Assembly: GCF_001953635.1 (NCBI RefSeq)
Contig: NZ_MEJH01000003.1
Location: forward strand, 186,001-250,000
DNA: 64,000 bases
DNA from: Alteromonas abrolhosensis
Lineage (GTDB): Bacteria; Pseudomonadota; Gammaproteobacteria; Enterobacterales; Alteromonadaceae
Reading direction: 5' to 3'
Part shown: positions 9,169 through 17,363 of the stretch, one piece after another
How positions within the stretch are numbered: position 1 is the stretch's first letter
How the letters are laid out: each line of letters opens with the position of its first letter
Notes under the pieces: generated by a model
The model's database searches: none
The model's input: only the letters and a program-made list of their open reading frames with translations
What the model was told of the DNA's origin: nothing
Translations under genes and position numbers: made by a program

Positions 9169-10632
9169 CTATTCCTGCGCGCTATAAAAGCACTTCTCAA
9201 CGGAGGTTTTGTCATTTAGTTTGGTGATTATAAAAATTTGATCCCCTATTTCTATTTTCGTACTGCCCTTTGGGATGAGGGTCTCATCCCCACGGGCAAT
9301 CATCGCGACGACTGTGTTTTCAGGCAGAGCTAATTCACTAATGGTTTTATGTAGTGCCGGCGATAGCTTTGATACTTCAATTTCTATCAGTTCTCGCTTG
9401 CTCTTAGCGACTTTCACAATTTCCAGCGTGCTCGATTCTTTCACTTCATCTTCTAATACCAAGCCTAACTTACGCGCTGCATAGGGTAAGGTGGAACCTT
9501 GCAGCAGAGCTGAAATTAGCACGATAAAGAACACCACATTAAAAATAAGCTCAGCGTAAGCCATGCCAAATATCAGCGGGAAAATAGCTAAGATAATGGG
9601 CACTGAGCCGCGCAGTCCTACCCATGAAATAAGCAGCGAGGCTTTGAACGAGAACTTAGAGAGTAACAAAATAGGCATAACCACCAGCGGACGGGCGATA
9701 AAAATAAGCACGAATGCAATCAAAAGGCCTTCTTTCCAGTTTACGAAAAGTTCGGTAGGCGTTACCAACAAACCTAAAATAACGAACATAGCGATTTGTC
9801 CAAGCCACGCCAAGCCGTCGAGAAATACAAAGGTGTTACGTTGATACGCAAAGCGGCTATTACCCACTATTACGCCCGTTATGAAAGTAGCTAGGAAACC
9901 GCTGCCGTTTAAATTCGCAGCTAAACCGAAAGACAATACGCCAAACAGCATCACAAATACGGGGTACAAGCCGATGGCCATTAAGGTAACGCGCCTGAAA
10001 AGCCATACTGCAACACCGCCTACGGCCAGTCCGACCGCTGCCCCCACACCCATTTGACTGGCAAAGAGTGAGAGTAAATCAACGGGCTTAGTTGAGCTGT
10101 CTTGAATAAGCGTTATTAACCCTATAGTCAGAAATATGGCCATGGGATCGTTCGAGGCACTTTCCAGCTCTAGTGTGGACTTTATTTTAGCCGGAATGCG
10201 TATGCCTGCGTTGCGCAAAACGGAAAACACCGCCGCTGCATCCGTTGACCCCACGATAGCGCCAAGTAATAAGCCTTTGTAGAGCGGTAAATCGAGAATA
10301 ACCATGGCTGCCACACCGGTAAGCACTGCGGTGCCAATCACACCGAAGGTAGCGAGTAATGCAGCGGGTTTCCATGATTGTACTATGGATTTCTTAGACG
10401 TTTGCAGGCCACCGTCAAACAGAATAAGTATTAAAGCGAATGTACCAATGGCATGTGCTGCATCGGCATTATCAAAAAAGATTCGCCCAATACCGTCTTC
10501 GCCAGCCAGCATGCCTACACCCAGGAATAAAACCAATACCGGCACGCCAAAACGGGGAGATAACTTGCTTGCCAACACACCAAGAATGGCAAGTACGGCA
10601 CTGATTAAGATAACGTGATCAACTGCGAACAT
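9169..10632 (-). CDS. nhaP2: Potassium/proton antiporter, CPA1 family (NhaP2/CvrA-like)
   Basis: The 487-residue protein has a dozen hydrophobic helices forming a Na_H_Exchanger domain (about residues 5-385). It carries the membrane-buried acidic signature GSTDAAAVFSVLRN and ELESASNDPMA, followed by a cytoplasmic TrkA_C (RCK_C) domain at about 400-480. In this family the Asp pair binds the cation during K+(Na+)/H+ exchange, and the TrkA_C domain senses nucleotides or ions. It is somewhat shorter than E. coli CvrA (about 578) because the extra C-terminal domain is absent. The start is ATG at 10630-10632. An unusual triple 13-bp repeat lies 78-114 bp upstream. The gene ends 38 bases before rnpB on the same strand. 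Confidence 0.9.
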   Translation of the reverse strand: MFAVDHVILISAVLAILGVLASKLSPRFGVPVLVLFLGVGMLAGEDGIGRIFFDNADAAHAIGTFALILILFDGGLQTSKKSIVQSWKPAALLATFGVIGTAVLTGVAAMVILDLPLYKGLLLGAIVGSTDAAAVFSVLRNAGIRIPAKIKSTLELESASNDPMAIFLTIGLITLIQDSSTKPVDLLSLFASQMGVGAAVGLAVGGVAVWLFRRVTLMAIGLYPVFVMLFGVLSFGLAANLNGSGFLATFITGVIVGNSRFAYQRNTFVFLDGLAWLGQIAMFVILGLLVTPTELFVNWKEGLLIAFVLIFIARPLVVMPILLLSKFSFKASLLISWVGLRGSVPIILAIFPLIFGMAYAELIFNVVFFIVLISALLQGSTLPYAARKLGLVLEDEVKESSTLEIVKVAKSKRELIEIEVSKLSPALHKTISELALPENTVVAMIARGDETLIPKGSTKIEIGDQIFIITKLNDKTSVEKCFYSAQE

Positions 10633-10709
10633 TCTACATTCCTTATCGCCCTTAATGCATACGCTTCAACGACGCGTATGCATATAAGATTCCTGTAAAT
10701 ACTGCTACC

Positions 10710-10748
10710 TTAAGGTACTTTTTTAAGGTACTTTCTTAAGGTACTTGC
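10710..10748. repeat. Three 13-bp tandem repeats, core TTAAGGTACTT
   Basis: Copies of TTAAGGTACTT begin at 10710, 10723 and 10736, an exact 13-bp period. Related TTAAGG/CTTAAG pieces occur at 10754, 10773 and 10785. They sit between the secDF stop and the antiporter start, upstream of the antiporter. They could be binding sites for a regulator with direct-repeat recognition. The spacing differs from the 11-bp period of the PmrA-type boxes further along the window. Confidence 0.6.
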
Positions 10749-10803
10749 GCGCGACTTAAGTTCACGAAAGCCTTAAGGTATGAGGTTAAGGAATATTTGC
10801 CGC

Positions 10804-13371
10804 CTAAGGGATGTGCGACAACGACGCCTTAATCTCTTCTGAAGTGGGCTTTAACTGTGCTTTACCTTGTTTCTCTCTTCTGCTGCCCAATAAATACAAC
10901 AGCGTAGAGGTGATAAACAAGGTTGATGACGTGCCAATCACGACAGCAAAAACCATAGGAACTGCAAAACTTTCTACTGCGTCCCCTCCAAAGATAGCCA
11001 TTGGAAGCAGCGCTAGCAGCGTGGTAACGGAAGTAAATACCGTGCGGCTTAGCGTACTGTTTACTGCTTCATTAATGGTATCTGCCAATGGCTTGTTTGG
11101 GTCTAAACGCAATAACTCACGGATGCGATCAAGCACCACCACTTTATCGTTTATAGAATAACCGATTAGTGCCAACAATGCTGCGACAGCCGTTAAGTTA
11201 AATTCAATGCCCGTTAACGCGAAAAAGCCTATGGTTTTGGTTAAATCGAGTATAACGGTGAGCAGCGCTGCGCTCGCAAAATGCGCTTCAAAGCGAGCCC
11301 ACAGATACACCAACATGCCGCCACCTGCGATAAGCAGTGCTAGAATAGATAGCTCGGCGAAGCCTCCGCTGACTTTGGGTCCAACTATATCAATTTTATC
11401 AAAGCTTACCTCGCTGTCGGCTTGCGAAATTGCACGCTTTAGTGCGTCAGTCTGCTTTGCGTTGCTATTTTCAAGCTCGCCACTGCTATCTAGAACAGGG
11501 GCTCGCAATAAATAGTGATGTTCACTGCCATATTCTTGAATTGCTATTTGATCAAAGCCATTGCTTTCAATCACACTCCTTAGCTCATCGGTAGTAAGGG
11601 TTGGTGCGGTCAACTCAATCATGGTGCCACCGGTAAAGTCGACGCCATAATGTAAGCCAGGCTTAGCAAACAAGCCAATTGAAAGCACTGTTAACACGAC
11701 CGAAATAGCGAGTGCAATTTTACGTTTTGCCAGAAAATTAATACCGCTAAGCGTATCGCTTAACCGTAAAAGCGGCGATGAGAAGCGCAAAGGAAGGCGC
11801 TGCTGCGTGCGATCTCGCGCATTCTTTTGCTTCGACTTAACCACTCTTAGCATTAACATTTTAGTTAGAGCTACAGCAGTAAATACCGAGGACACCAGAC
11901 CAAGGGCAATAGTAATCGCAAACCCTTTAATAGGGCCGCTACCAAACATAAACAACAAGCTTACCGCTATTAATGTGGTGAAGTTTGAATCTACAATAGT
12001 TGCGAACGCCTTATCGAAGCCCACTTCTATTGCACTGGCTGCCGGACGGCCTTTTTTACTTTCCTCACGAATACGTTCATTAATCAAAATGTTCGCGTCT
12101 ACCGCCATGCCCATGGTCAGGATCAAACCTGCAATGCCCGGTAGTGTCAGCGTTGCGCCAAACAGGGTTAATGCGCCAAACACCAATGCCATATTGATAC
12201 AAAGAGCAAAACTTGCGATAGCGCCCCACCTGCCGTAAATCGCCACCATGAATGCCAATACCAGTAACGCACCTGCCACGCCGCTTTCCACTCCGGTTTG
12301 AATTGCATCACTGCCTAAATCAGGCCCGACCGTGCGTTCTTCTATAATGGTAAGTGGCACAGGTAGTGCACCAGTGCGAAGCATTAATGCGGTGTTGCCC
12401 GCCTCGGGCAATGTAAAGTTACCGGTTATTTCACCACGACCACCTGGGATCACGCTATTAATAACGGGGGCTGTAACCACTTGGTCGTCAAGGACGATAG
12501 CAAGCACACGGCCGATGTTGTCACGTGTCATAGTGGCAAACTGCTTGGCACCTGCGCTGTCTAATCGGAACGTCACTACTGGCTGGCCATTTTCACTGCT
12601 TAAGACACCTGCCGCGTCAGTAATGTGCTCACCTTCTAGCGCCACTTTTTGCTCTAAGCGATAGGTATTACCCGCCGCATCTTGCTTATTCATTACCTGC
12701 TCAGACTGGCTGTTCGCGGCCCAGTGAAAGGTCATTTGTGCGGTAGTGCCCAATAATTTTTTAACTTGAGTGGGGTCAGACATACCCGGCATCTGAACTA
12801 AAATGGCGTCTTTACCTTGTAGCGTAACGCTAGGCTCAGTAAGCCCCGTTTCGTTCAAACGCTTTCGAACTACTTCAACACTTCGGCTTAACGTGTCTTT
12901 AACCAGTTGCTCGGTATATAGCTCGTTAAGCGTAAGGGTAACGGTGCTTTGCTTTATCTCTACATCAAGTGCGCTTGAACCATTTGGCTGAGCCGAAATT
13001 TGATATGCCGCGTCTTTAACCTTTCTCGCATCATCTGCACTACGCAAGGTAAAAACCACACTTCCAGAACGACTATCTTTGTGGACGAGTGAATGAGACG
13101 TTTTTGTATAGCGCACGTTTTCACTGCGCAATTCGCTAAGTAAGTCGCTCGAAAAGCTGTTGAGTTGCTTTTCAAACAATGCGTTGGTGTCTGCGGCTAA
13201 TAACAGGTGCGAACCACCTTGCAAATCTAAGCCTAAAGATAGGGTGGAAGTGGTGTACCATGTAGGTAGTTGCTGTTTAATTGATTGTGGCAATATGTTG
13301 GGCGCAGCGCTCAGTAAACCGAGCATAACGATGAGCACATACACAAAGCCACGAAATGAAAATCGTGCCAT
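10804..13371 (-). CDS. secDF: Fused protein translocase subunit SecD-SecF
   Basis: One 855-residue chain contains both halves of the RND-type export factor. The SecD half has the signature LGLDLQGGSH at about residues 47-55, a large periplasmic P1 region, and membrane helices carrying AVDANILINERIREE. The SecF half begins near residue 550, with GVDFTGGTMIEL at about 573-583 and the helix pair containing GYSINDKVVVLDRIRE. SecDF uses the proton gradient to pull proteins out of the SecYEG channel on the periplasmic side. Most gammaproteobacteria encode separate secD and secF next to yajC; neither yajC nor tgt is here. This is therefore probably a second, fused paralog of the kind found in Alteromonadales (inference). 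Confidence 0.93.
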   Translation of the reverse strand: MARFSFRGFVYVLIVMLGLLSAAPNILPQSIKQQLPTWYTTSTLSLGLDLQGGSHLLLAADTNALFEKQLNSFSSDLLSELRSENVRYTKTSHSLVHKDSRSGSVVFTLRSADDARKVKDAAYQISAQPNGSSALDVEIKQSTVTLTLNELYTEQLVKDTLSRSVEVVRKRLNETGLTEPSVTLQGKDAILVQMPGMSDPTQVKKLLGTTAQMTFHWAANSQSEQVMNKQDAAGNTYRLEQKVALEGEHITDAAGVLSSENGQPVVTFRLDSAGAKQFATMTRDNIGRVLAIVLDDQVVTAPVINSVIPGGRGEITGNFTLPEAGNTALMLRTGALPVPLTIIEERTVGPDLGSDAIQTGVESGVAGALLVLAFMVAIYGRWGAIASFALCINMALVFGALTLFGATLTLPGIAGLILTMGMAVDANILINERIREESKKGRPAASAIEVGFDKAFATIVDSNFTTLIAVSLLFMFGSGPIKGFAITIALGLVSSVFTAVALTKMLMLRVVKSKQKNARDRTQQRLPLRFSSPLLRLSDTLSGINFLAKRKIALAISVVLTVLSIGLFAKPGLHYGVDFTGGTMIELTAPTLTTDELRSVIESNGFDQIAIQEYGSEHHYLLRAPVLDSSGELENSNAKQTDALKRAISQADSEVSFDKIDIVGPKVSGGFAELSILALLIAGGGMLVYLWARFEAHFASAALLTVILDLTKTIGFFALTGIEFNLTAVAALLALIGYSINDKVVVLDRIRELLRLDPNKPLADTINEAVNSTLSRTVFTSVTTLLALLPMAIFGGDAVESFAVPMVFAVVIGTSSTLFITSTLLYLLGSRREKQGKAQLKPTSEEIKASLSHIP

Positions 13372-13404
13372 TTTAAAATCCTGAATAATTTAATTTTTTG
13401 AAGC

Positions 13405-13446
13405 GCCTTAATATGCCGCTAAGCGAACGTGCTAGCGCATTAAGGC
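13405..13446. repeat. Long inverted repeat between small membrane gene and secDF
   Basis: Outer arms GCCTTAAT (13405-13412) and ATTAAGGC (13439-13446) and inner arms CGCTA (13417-13421) and TAGCG (13433-13437) can form a long hairpin in the transcript ahead of secDF. On the minus strand no T-run follows, so a simple terminator is unlikely; a processing or attenuation element is possible. Confidence 0.5.
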
Positions 13447-13456
13447 AAAAAAAGAA

Positions 13457-13822
13457 TTAGCTCAGGGATAAAGGTGGGCCGCGAGAAGGTTGGCGGTAGT
13501 ATTGGCGAGCACGGGGTACAACATTTGCCATACCCAAACACAGCACAATAGCCAGAAGAACAAACCCCAAGGTCAATTCAACAATTGCCTCAGGTCCATC
13601 GCCTTGATCGTCACTGTTTTCTAGCTTAGTGCCGGTAAACCGTAACGAATAGCTCTTGCCCGCGTAATTAAATTGGGCAAGTGGTGACTGCTGACTTACT
13701 TCAACTTCATTATTAATTTGACCACTTTGGAAGCTTGCACTGAGGATGAGGCACGAGAGTACCCATGCCATGAAAAGCGGCATGTAGGACGAAAACCCGT
13801 GGCGAAAGTTTAGTGCTCTCAA
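13457..13822 (-). CDS. Small predicted membrane protein of unknown function
   Basis: I do not recognise this 121-residue protein. From the TTG at 13822 it has a hydrophobic N-terminal segment (about residues 14-32, possibly a signal peptide). A periplasmic stretch of about 45 residues is followed by a second hydrophobic helix (about 84-101) and a short basic, proline-rich tail. ATG codons at 13783 and 13774 are alternative starts; none has a clear ribosome site. It lies 85 bases upstream of the fused secDF on the same strand, with a stem-loop between them, so it may belong to the same transcription unit and could be a small partner of the translocase (inference only). Confidence 0.55.
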   Translation of the reverse strand: MRALNFRHGFSSYMPLFMAWVLSCLILSASFQSGQINNEVEVSQQSPLAQFNYAGKSYSLRFTGTKLENSDDQGDGPEAIVELTLGFVLLAIVLCLGMANVVPRARQYYRQPSRGPPLSLS

Positions 13823-14058
13823 AGTAGTGAATTGTCTGTATGTGAAGGAAAAGTCGCGCTAAAAACACACGCTGTGTTAATGCGTTATATTGGGGCGAGT
13901 ATACATTAACCAATATCATGAGTAACGAAATTACCGTTGAAGCACATAATTTTGGGGTTTTACATTTCTGCCCATCGCTTCTTCTTGTAAGTTTACTCAC
14001 TTGGATATAAGGTGATTTTTTGTGCTGTTTGTATATCAATTGGCAATGGAGCCATAGC

Positions 14059-17000
14059 ATGACAATCACTGTAGGGATCACACATCATACTGAATACCAT
14101 TACGATAGAAGTATCAGTATGTCACCGCATACTTTCCGCCTTCGCCCTGCTCCGCATAGCCGAACACCGATAAAAAGTTACTCTTTAAAAGTCTATCCCG
14201 AGAATCACTTTATCAATTGGCAGCAAGACCCGTTTGGTAACTACCTTGCACGCGTAGTATTTCCTGAGAAGACTAAAAAGTTCTGGTTTACCGTAGACCT
14301 TGTTGCCGAACTGACAGTTATCAACCCTTTTGACTTCTTTTTAGAATCTTACGCTGAAACCTTTCCTTTTTCTTATGAAAAAAGGCTGGCGAGAGATTTA
14401 ACACCCTATCTTGAGACAGAAGAAGCATCATCTTTGTTTCAGCAGTTAATTGACAATCAGCAGCCTAAAGAGCCTGTTGCTACCGTCGATTTCTTAGTGG
14501 GTGTAAACCGCGCGGTATACGACCTGATTGAATACGGTGTGCGCATGGAACCCGGAGTCCAAAGCATCGACGAGACTCTACAGAAAAAGGGCGGCTCGTG
14601 TCGTGACTCGGCTTGGCTATTGGTTCAGCTTTTTCGGCATTTAGGGCTGGCATCGCGATTTGTTTCGGGCTATCTGGTTCAATTGGCAAGCGATGAAAAG
14701 TCACTTGATGGGCCGAGCGGCCCGGAAAAAGACTTTACCGACCTGCACGCATGGTGTGAAGTTTACGTACCCGGTGCGGGATGGATTGGCCTTGACCCTA
14801 CGTCTGGGCTTTTCGCGGGTGAAGGGCACATTCCATTGGCATGTACTCCTGAACCACTGTCGGCAGCGCCGGTTACCGGTGCCATCGATCAATGTGAATC
14901 GACGTTTAGCTTCTACAACAACGTACAACGATTGCACGAACCGCCTCGAGTAACCAAGCCTTACAGCGATGCCCAGTGGGCCGCTATCGATAGGCTTGGA
15001 GGCCAAATAGACAAGGACTTAGTTAATGCAGGAATAACCCTCACCATGGGCGGCGAACCTACGTTTATTTCCATTGATGATATGGAAAGCGAACAGTGGA
15101 ATACCGCCGCCGACGGCAAGGAGAAACGCATTTTAGCGCACACGCTTTTCATGAAAATGGTGGAAAGCTTTAGTAATACTGGCTTTCGCCATTATGGACA
15201 AGGTAAGTGGTATCCAGGAGAGCCATTACCTCGCTGGCAATATGCCTGTTACTGGCGTAAAGACGGAACGCCTATCTGGCATGATCAAGCGCTACTTGCT
15301 GACAACAACGCCACTTACTCTTTCTCACAAAACGAGGCGCAAACATTTGCTACTCAACTAGCTACGGCGTTGGGTTTAAGTGAAAAGGTTGTCGTCACCG
15401 CTTATGAAGACGTGCTGTATCATTTATGGCAAGAGGGTAACCTGCCGCAAGACCCGTCACCCGACGCCCCAGAACTGCTTCACGCAATGACCCGCAAAGG
15501 CTTTTTAGCCAAACTGGAGCAGGGTTTAGATAAACCCGTGGGCTTTATTATTCCCCTCGCCTACGACACGGTTTTTGACGGATGGCAAAGTAGTGTATGG
15601 TCATTTAAACGAGGGCACTGCTTCTTATTACCGGGCGACTCTCCATTAGGTTATCGCCTGCCGTTGAGCAGCTTAGGCAGTCCGGATACGCTAGCTGAAC
15701 GGGATCCGGCAGACATGACCGGCTCGCTCTCATCCCCAACGTCTCACAAAGGATATATTGGTGAAAAGTCAGTATTAACCGCCCTTTGTATAGAAGTGCG
15801 CGATGGAAAGTTATGCGTATTTATGCCGCCTGTAGGCCACTTTGAGCATTATGCGCTGCTGTTAAACGCTATTGAGTCCATCGCTGATAAACTTGATATT
15901 CCCGTGATATTAGAAGGCTATACCCCGCCCTACGACAGTCGCGTTGAAAAGTTTGCGGTTACCCCCGACCCCGGTGTTATCGAGGTCAACGTTCACCCTG
16001 CATCCGATTGGCATACTCTGGTAAAAAATACCCATGCCCTTTATGCCATGGCCAAGTCATGTCGACTAGGAACAGAAAAATTCATGCTTGATGGACGGCA
16101 CGCCGGCACAGGAGGCGGAAATCACGTGACCATGGGTGGGCCGACACCGTTAGAGAGCCCGTTTTTAAAACGTCCAGACATTCTTCGAAGCTTTATTACC
16201 TATTGGCAGCATCACCCTGGGCTTTCCTATTTGTTTTCGAGCCTTTTCATCGGCCCGACTAGCCAAGCGCCTCGCGTCGATGAAGCTCGGGATGAAAGGC
16301 TTTACGAATTAGAAATTGCGTTCTCTCAAATTCCCGATGGCGAAGTTCCCTCACCTTGGTTAGTTGACCGCCTCCTTCGGCACTTGCTGACTGACCTGAC
16401 AGGAAATACCCATCGTGCAGAGTTTTGTATCGATAAGCTATTCAACCCCGACTCACCCACCGGGCGATTGGGCATTGTAGAGTTTCGCGGTTTTGAAATG
16501 CCTCCCCACGCCAGAATGAGTTTGATGCAAATGCTTCTTCTGCGCACGCTGCTAGCGTGGTTTTGGAAACAACCATACAAGAAGAAACTGGTGCGATGGG
16601 GCACAGAGCTTCACGACCGCTTTATGCTGCCCCATTACGTTCGGCAAGACATTGCTGAGGTATGTAGCGACCTAAACGCAGCAGGTTTTCCCATTAAGCT
16701 TGAATGGTTCGATCCGTTTTTTGAGTTTCGATTCCCTCGCTGCGGTAGCCGTGAAGTCGGTCAAATTAAGCTAGACCTCTTTAGCGCTATAGAGCCTTGG
16801 CATGTACTGGGTGAAGAAGCGACAGGAAGCGGAACTGCGCGTTATGTTGACAGCTCCCTTGAACGCGTCCAGCTCACTGTTTCAAACATGCATACAGACC
16901 GATACATAGTGTCGTGTAACGGCCGCAGATTACCGTTAAAACCCACCAATATTCGCGGAGAACATGTAGCCGGAATTCGCTTTAGAGCATGGCACCCTGC

Positions 17001-17358
17001 ATCGGCGCTTCACCCGACCATTGGCGTGCACGCGCCGTTGGTCTTTGACGTTTACGACAGCTGGGCGGGTCGCTCATTGGGCGGATTTACTTATCATGTC
17101 AGTCACCCGGGCGGGCGTAACTTCTCTACTATGCCGGTGAACGCTTTTGAGGCAGAAGGAAGGCGTATTGCCCGATTCTGGGATCACGGTCATACCCCGT
17201 CGGTGGCGTCACCTTCCATGCCTGAGTGGTCGCCTCACTTAGCAACACAGTATGTGGTTGACCATGAAGGTCACAGTGATTTTGATTTACCTTTGGAAGA
17301 AGCCGAGAATGAAGAATATCCAAATACGCTGGATTTGCGCCGGCCTCCTACACTATAG
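14059..17358 (+). CDS. Transglutaminase-like protein with C-terminal DUF2126
   Basis: This large cytoplasmic protein has 1099 residues from the ATG at 14059, which follows GGAG by 8 bases; an upstream in-frame codon would add 13 unrelated residues. The N-terminus is a bacterial transglutaminase-like region (Bact_transglu_N then Transglut_core) with an intact papain-like triad: Cys181 (GGSCRDSAW), His230 (DLHAWCE) and Asp246 (GLDPTSG). From about residue 300 onward it matches the DUF2126 architecture. It opens a five-gene operon with circularly permuted ATP-grasp and alpha-E proteins. In this well-known association the enzymes are thought to make and/or cleave peptide or isopeptide bonds on an unidentified substrate; that role is predicted, not proven. 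Confidence 0.92.
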   Translation: MTITVGITHHTEYHYDRSISMSPHTFRLRPAPHSRTPIKSYSLKVYPENHFINWQQDPFGNYLARVVFPEKTKKFWFTVDLVAELTVINPFDFFLESYAETFPFSYEKRLARDLTPYLETEEASSLFQQLIDNQQPKEPVATVDFLVGVNRAVYDLIEYGVRMEPGVQSIDETLQKKGGSCRDSAWLLVQLFRHLGLASRFVSGYLVQLASDEKSLDGPSGPEKDFTDLHAWCEVYVPGAGWIGLDPTSGLFAGEGHIPLACTPEPLSAAPVTGAIDQCESTFSFYNNVQRLHEPPRVTKPYSDAQWAAIDRLGGQIDKDLVNAGITLTMGGEPTFISIDDMESEQWNTAADGKEKRILAHTLFMKMVESFSNTGFRHYGQGKWYPGEPLPRWQYACYWRKDGTPIWHDQALLADNNATYSFSQNEAQTFATQLATALGLSEKVVVTAYEDVLYHLWQEGNLPQDPSPDAPELLHAMTRKGFLAKLEQGLDKPVGFIIPLAYDTVFDGWQSSVWSFKRGHCFLLPGDSPLGYRLPLSSLGSPDTLAERDPADMTGSLSSPTSHKGYIGEKSVLTALCIEVRDGKLCVFMPPVGHFEHYALLLNAIESIADKLDIPVILEGYTPPYDSRVEKFAVTPDPGVIEVNVHPASDWHTLVKNTHALYAMAKSCRLGTEKFMLDGRHAGTGGGNHVTMGGPTPLESPFLKRPDILRSFITYWQHHPGLSYLFSSLFIGPTSQAPRVDEARDERLYELEIAFSQIPDGEVPSPWLVDRLLRHLLTDLTGNTHRAEFCIDKLFNPDSPTGRLGIVEFRGFEMPPHARMSLMQMLLLRTLLAWFWKQPYKKKLVRWGTELHDRFMLPHYVRQDIAEVCSDLNAAGFPIKLEWFDPFFEFRFPRCGSREVGQIKLDLFSAIEPWHVLGEEATGSGTARYVDSSLERVQLTVSNMHTDRYIVSCNGRRLPLKPTNIRGEHVAGIRFRAWHPASALHPTIGVHAPLVFDVYDSWAGRSLGGFTYHVSHPGGRNFSTMPVNAFEAEGRRIARFWDHGHTPSVASPSMPEWSPHLATQYVVDHEGHSDFDLPLEEAENEEYPNTLDLRRPPTL

Positions 17359-17363
17359 TTTAA

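Noticed and set aside
10710..10792. TTAAGG repeats as further PmrA-type boxes
   Set aside because: Half-sites are spaced 13 bp apart or more irregularly, not CTTAAG-N5-CTTAAG, and no -10 element follows at 8 bp; kept as a separate repeat.
13713..14081. A 122-codon minus-strand frame overlapping the small membrane gene
   Set aside because: It is antisense to the well-supported start of the transglutaminase gene and overlaps another frame with better membrane-protein features.
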